NCBI GenBank assembly: GCA_029287875.1
Contig: JARFQH010000324.1
Location: 1-7,469 of the forward strand
DNA: 7,469 bases
Origin: Desulfobacteraceae bacterium
GTDB taxonomy: Bacteria > Desulfobacterota > Desulfobacteria > Desulfobacterales > SG8-13
Direction: 5' to 3'
Shown piece by piece: positions 6,062 through 7,469 of this stretch. Position 1 is the stretch's first letter; each line of letters begins with the position of its first letter. Position numbers and translations under genes: made by a program. Under the pieces are notes generated by a model. It was not told the origin of the DNA and did not search any database. It saw only the letters and a program-made list of their open reading frames with translations.

Positions 6062-7180
6062 ATGGGACTCTCTTTTATCGAAGGCAACGAAGCCATTGCC
6101 TACGGTGCGGTGACAGCCGGCTGCCGCTTTTTTGCCGGATATCCCATCACCCCGGCCACAACGATTTTCAACACCATGCTCAAACTGCTGCCGCCAAGCG
6201 GCGGCATCTGCCTTCAGGGCGAGGACGAAATCGCCTCGATCGGCTTTTGTCTCGGAGCCGCCATGAGCGGTCTGAAAGTCATGACGGCCACCTCCGGTCC
6301 CGGTATCAGCCTCTATAGCGAGCAAATCTCTTTTGCCGTCGGCAGCGAAATCCCGATCGTCATCATCGATGTCCAGCGGTTGGGGCCCTCCACCGGTTCG
6401 GCCACGCGCGGGGCCGACGGTGACATCAACTTTCTGCGCTGGGGCAACAGTGGCGGACTGCCGGTGATCGTTCTGGCGCCGGTGGACATTAAGGATTGCT
6501 TTACCCTGACCGTGTGCGCCTTCAACCTGGCTGAAACCTACCGCTGTCCGGTGTTTATCGCTTCCAACAAGGAAATCGGCATGACGCGTGAAAGTGTCGA
6601 CCTGGAAGTCCTTGAAAGGCCGCCACTTGTCGACCGCGCCGCGCCGCCGGACAGGGCCCACTTCCAGCCGTTTCAGATCTCAAACGGTCAAACCGTGCCG
6701 TATTTTTTGCCCATTGGCGACAGCGTCCCGGTCCGTCAGACCTCTTCAACCCACGGTGCGGACGGATACATCACCACCGACGCTGAAGAAATCAGATCCT
6801 TTCAAAGGCGGTTGCAGGACAAATTGCAGAGCAGCGTCGAGCACTACAGCTTCCACGAACTCATTGCTGAAAACGCCCGGACCCTGCTCATCGCTTACGG
6901 GGTAACGGCCCGGGCGGCCGCGGCCGCCTGCCGGCTCGCAAAACAGCAGGGCAACCCGGTATCCCTGCTGGTCTTAAAGACCCTCTGGCCGTTACCGGAA
7001 GCCCTCATTCGCCGATCGGCCCGGCAGGCTGAAAGGGTAGTGGTCATCGAGATGAACCTCGGCCAGTACGTCAACGAGATCCGCCGCGTACTGCCGGACA
7101 AACCGATCGATTTTTTCGGTCAGATGGATGGACGCCTGATCACGCCCCCGCAGATCCTGGAGGTAATCGCCCGTGGATAG
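6062..7180 (+). CDS. korA: 2-oxoacid:acceptor (ferredoxin) oxidoreductase, alpha subunit (KorA-like)
   Basis: This cytoplasmic subunit works with a beta subunit to decarboxylate a 2-oxoacid oxidatively to its acyl-CoA, passing electrons to ferredoxin. The N-terminal pyrimidine-binding domain (about 5-185) shows the family blocks GYPITPAT (26-33), QGEDEIAS (52-59), TATSGPGISLYSEQ and DVQRLGPSTG. A variable linker follows (about 190-265). The C-terminal domain II (about 270-372) has LLIAYGVTARAA and VVIEMNLGQY. The length, 372, is normal for a stand-alone KorA-type subunit without fused gamma or ferredoxin domains. ATG 6062 is preceded by AAGG at a rather long 10-nt spacing. The beta gene follows with an 8-nt overlap, so the two are translated together. 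2-Oxoglutarate is the usual assignment for KorA, but branched-chain, aryl or other 2-oxoacids cannot be excluded from sequence. No ferredoxin-like delta subunit gene precedes it; a gamma subunit would be expected beyond the window. Confidence 0.9.
   Translation: MGLSFIEGNEAIAYGAVTAGCRFFAGYPITPATTIFNTMLKLLPPSGGICLQGEDEIASIGFCLGAAMSGLKVMTATSGPGISLYSEQISFAVGSEIPIVIIDVQRLGPSTGSATRGADGDINFLRWGNSGGLPVIVLAPVDIKDCFTLTVCAFNLAETYRCPVFIASNKEIGMTRESVDLEVLERPPLVDRAAPPDRAHFQPFQISNGQTVPYFLPIGDSVPVRQTSSTHGADGYITTDAEEIRSFQRRLQDKLQSSVEHYSFHELIAENARTLLIAYGVTARAAAAACRLAKQQGNPVSLLVLKTLWPLPEALIRRSARQAERVVVIEMNLGQYVNEIRRVLPDKPIDFFGQMDGRLITPPQILEVIARG
7159..7163 (+). promoter_or_regulatory. Shine-Dalgarno setting the GTG start of the beta subunit
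   Basis: GGAGG, inside the alpha gene, lies 9 nt before GTG 7173. The downstream frame then gives a beta-subunit N-terminus, so this site supports the GTG start and the 8-nt gene overlap. Confidence 0.75.
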
Positions 7181-7469
7181 TCTGCTGAATAAAAATCGTC
7201 CCCCCGTATTTTGCCCGGGGTGTTCCCACGAACGCGTGACCCAGGCTCTGGACAAGGCCTTTCAACTCCTCGAGCTGCCCGGCGACCGAATCGCCATCGT
7301 GAGCGATATCGGCTGCTCCGGGCTGTTCGACACGTTTTTCGACACCCACGCCCTGCATGGCCTCCACGGTCGGGCGCTGACCTATGCGGCCGGTATCAAG
7401 TTGTCGCGACCCGAATTGAACGTGGTGGTCACCATGGGCGACGGCGGGCAGGGTATCGGCGGAGCGCAC
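7173..7469 (+). CDS. korB: 2-oxoacid:acceptor oxidoreductase, beta subunit, TPP-binding (3' partial)
   Basis: This is the thiamine-diphosphate-binding partner of the alpha subunit encoded just upstream. Only the first 99 codons are present and the gene runs off the window. The start is GTG 7173, overlapping the alpha stop by 8 nt. Visible family blocks are FCPGCSHE (13-20), SDIGCSG (44-50), HGLHGRALTYAAGIKL (from 62) and GDGGQGIGGAH (89-99). The last is the beginning of the TPP/magnesium-binding motif (GDGxxxIGxxH type). The short N-terminus before CPGC matches KorB/VorA/PorB-type subunits without an added ferredoxin domain. Substrate specificity cannot be read from this fragment. Pairing with the alpha gene supports a heteromeric ferredoxin-dependent enzyme of central or amino-acid-derived carbon metabolism. 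Confidence 0.92.
   Translation, partial: MDSLLNKNRPPVFCPGCSHERVTQALDKAFQLLELPGDRIAIVSDIGCSGLFDTFFDTHALHGLHGRALTYAAGIKLSRPELNVVVTMGDGGQGIGGAH

Noticed and set aside
6913..6928. 16-bp perfect palindrome of GGCGGCCG and CGGCCGCC in korA
   Set aside because: It falls in a run of alanine codons in a conserved domain, and GC-rich codon choice explains it.
274..7469. Open frames on the minus strand and in alternative plus frames
   Set aside because: All lie inside confidently identified genes, have low-complexity or Arg/Pro-rich translations without recognisable motifs, and are shadows of the real frames.
1..7469. CRISPR arrays, tRNA/rRNA genes, transposases, toxin-antitoxin or phage genes
   Set aside because: I saw no direct repeat array, no tRNA-like sequence and no such protein motifs in any frame.

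Overview
This 7.5 kb window holds six protein-coding genes, all on the + strand, two of them cut by the window edges. The layout resembles a Desulfobacterota (former deltaproteobacterial) chromosome. The reasons are moderately GC-rich genes, an envC-like / ctpA / divergent polysaccharide deacetylase order, a FIST-domain phosphatase, and a ferredoxin-type 2-oxoacid oxidoreductase operon. This taxonomic placement is inference from gene content, not a database result.

Region 1 (1-3526) is a cell-envelope cluster. It begins with the 3' part of a coiled-coil plus LytM/M23 protein whose zinc site is degenerate, so it is probably an EnvC-type amidase activator and not a hydrolase. Next is a complete CtpA-type S41 processing protease whose start lies inside the 3' end of the first ORF (110-nt overlap). 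After 142 nt comes a membrane-anchored divergent polysaccharide deacetylase (YibQ/DUF610 family). That gene starts at a TTG behind a small hairpin, which contains a four-codon minicistron with a much better ribosome binding site. Together the three genes point to peptidoglycan and envelope maintenance around cell separation.

Region 2 (3527-5831) is a 142-nt spacer with an 18-bp perfect palindrome, followed by a 720-residue soluble signalling protein: FIST_N, FIST_C, coiled coil and an intact SpoIIE/RsbU-type PP2C phosphatase. It looks like a one-protein small-ligand sensor with serine/threonine phosphatase output. No STAS or anti-sigma partner is visible nearby.

Region 3 (5809-5972) is the most unusual non-coding structure: a roughly 164-nt imperfect inverted repeat. 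It begins within the last codons of the phosphatase gene and fills much of the 230-nt gap after it. It has nested, matching stem blocks but no T-tract, so it is not an ordinary intrinsic terminator. A MITE-like element, an inverted duplication or a structured RNA are all possible.

Region 4 (about 6002-7469) is the start of a 2-oxoacid:acceptor oxidoreductase operon: a complete alpha subunit and the first 99 codons of the TPP-binding beta subunit, overlapping by 8 nt. A plausible promoter lies between the inverted repeat and the alpha gene. The complex would couple oxidative decarboxylation of a 2-oxoacid to reduction of ferredoxin.
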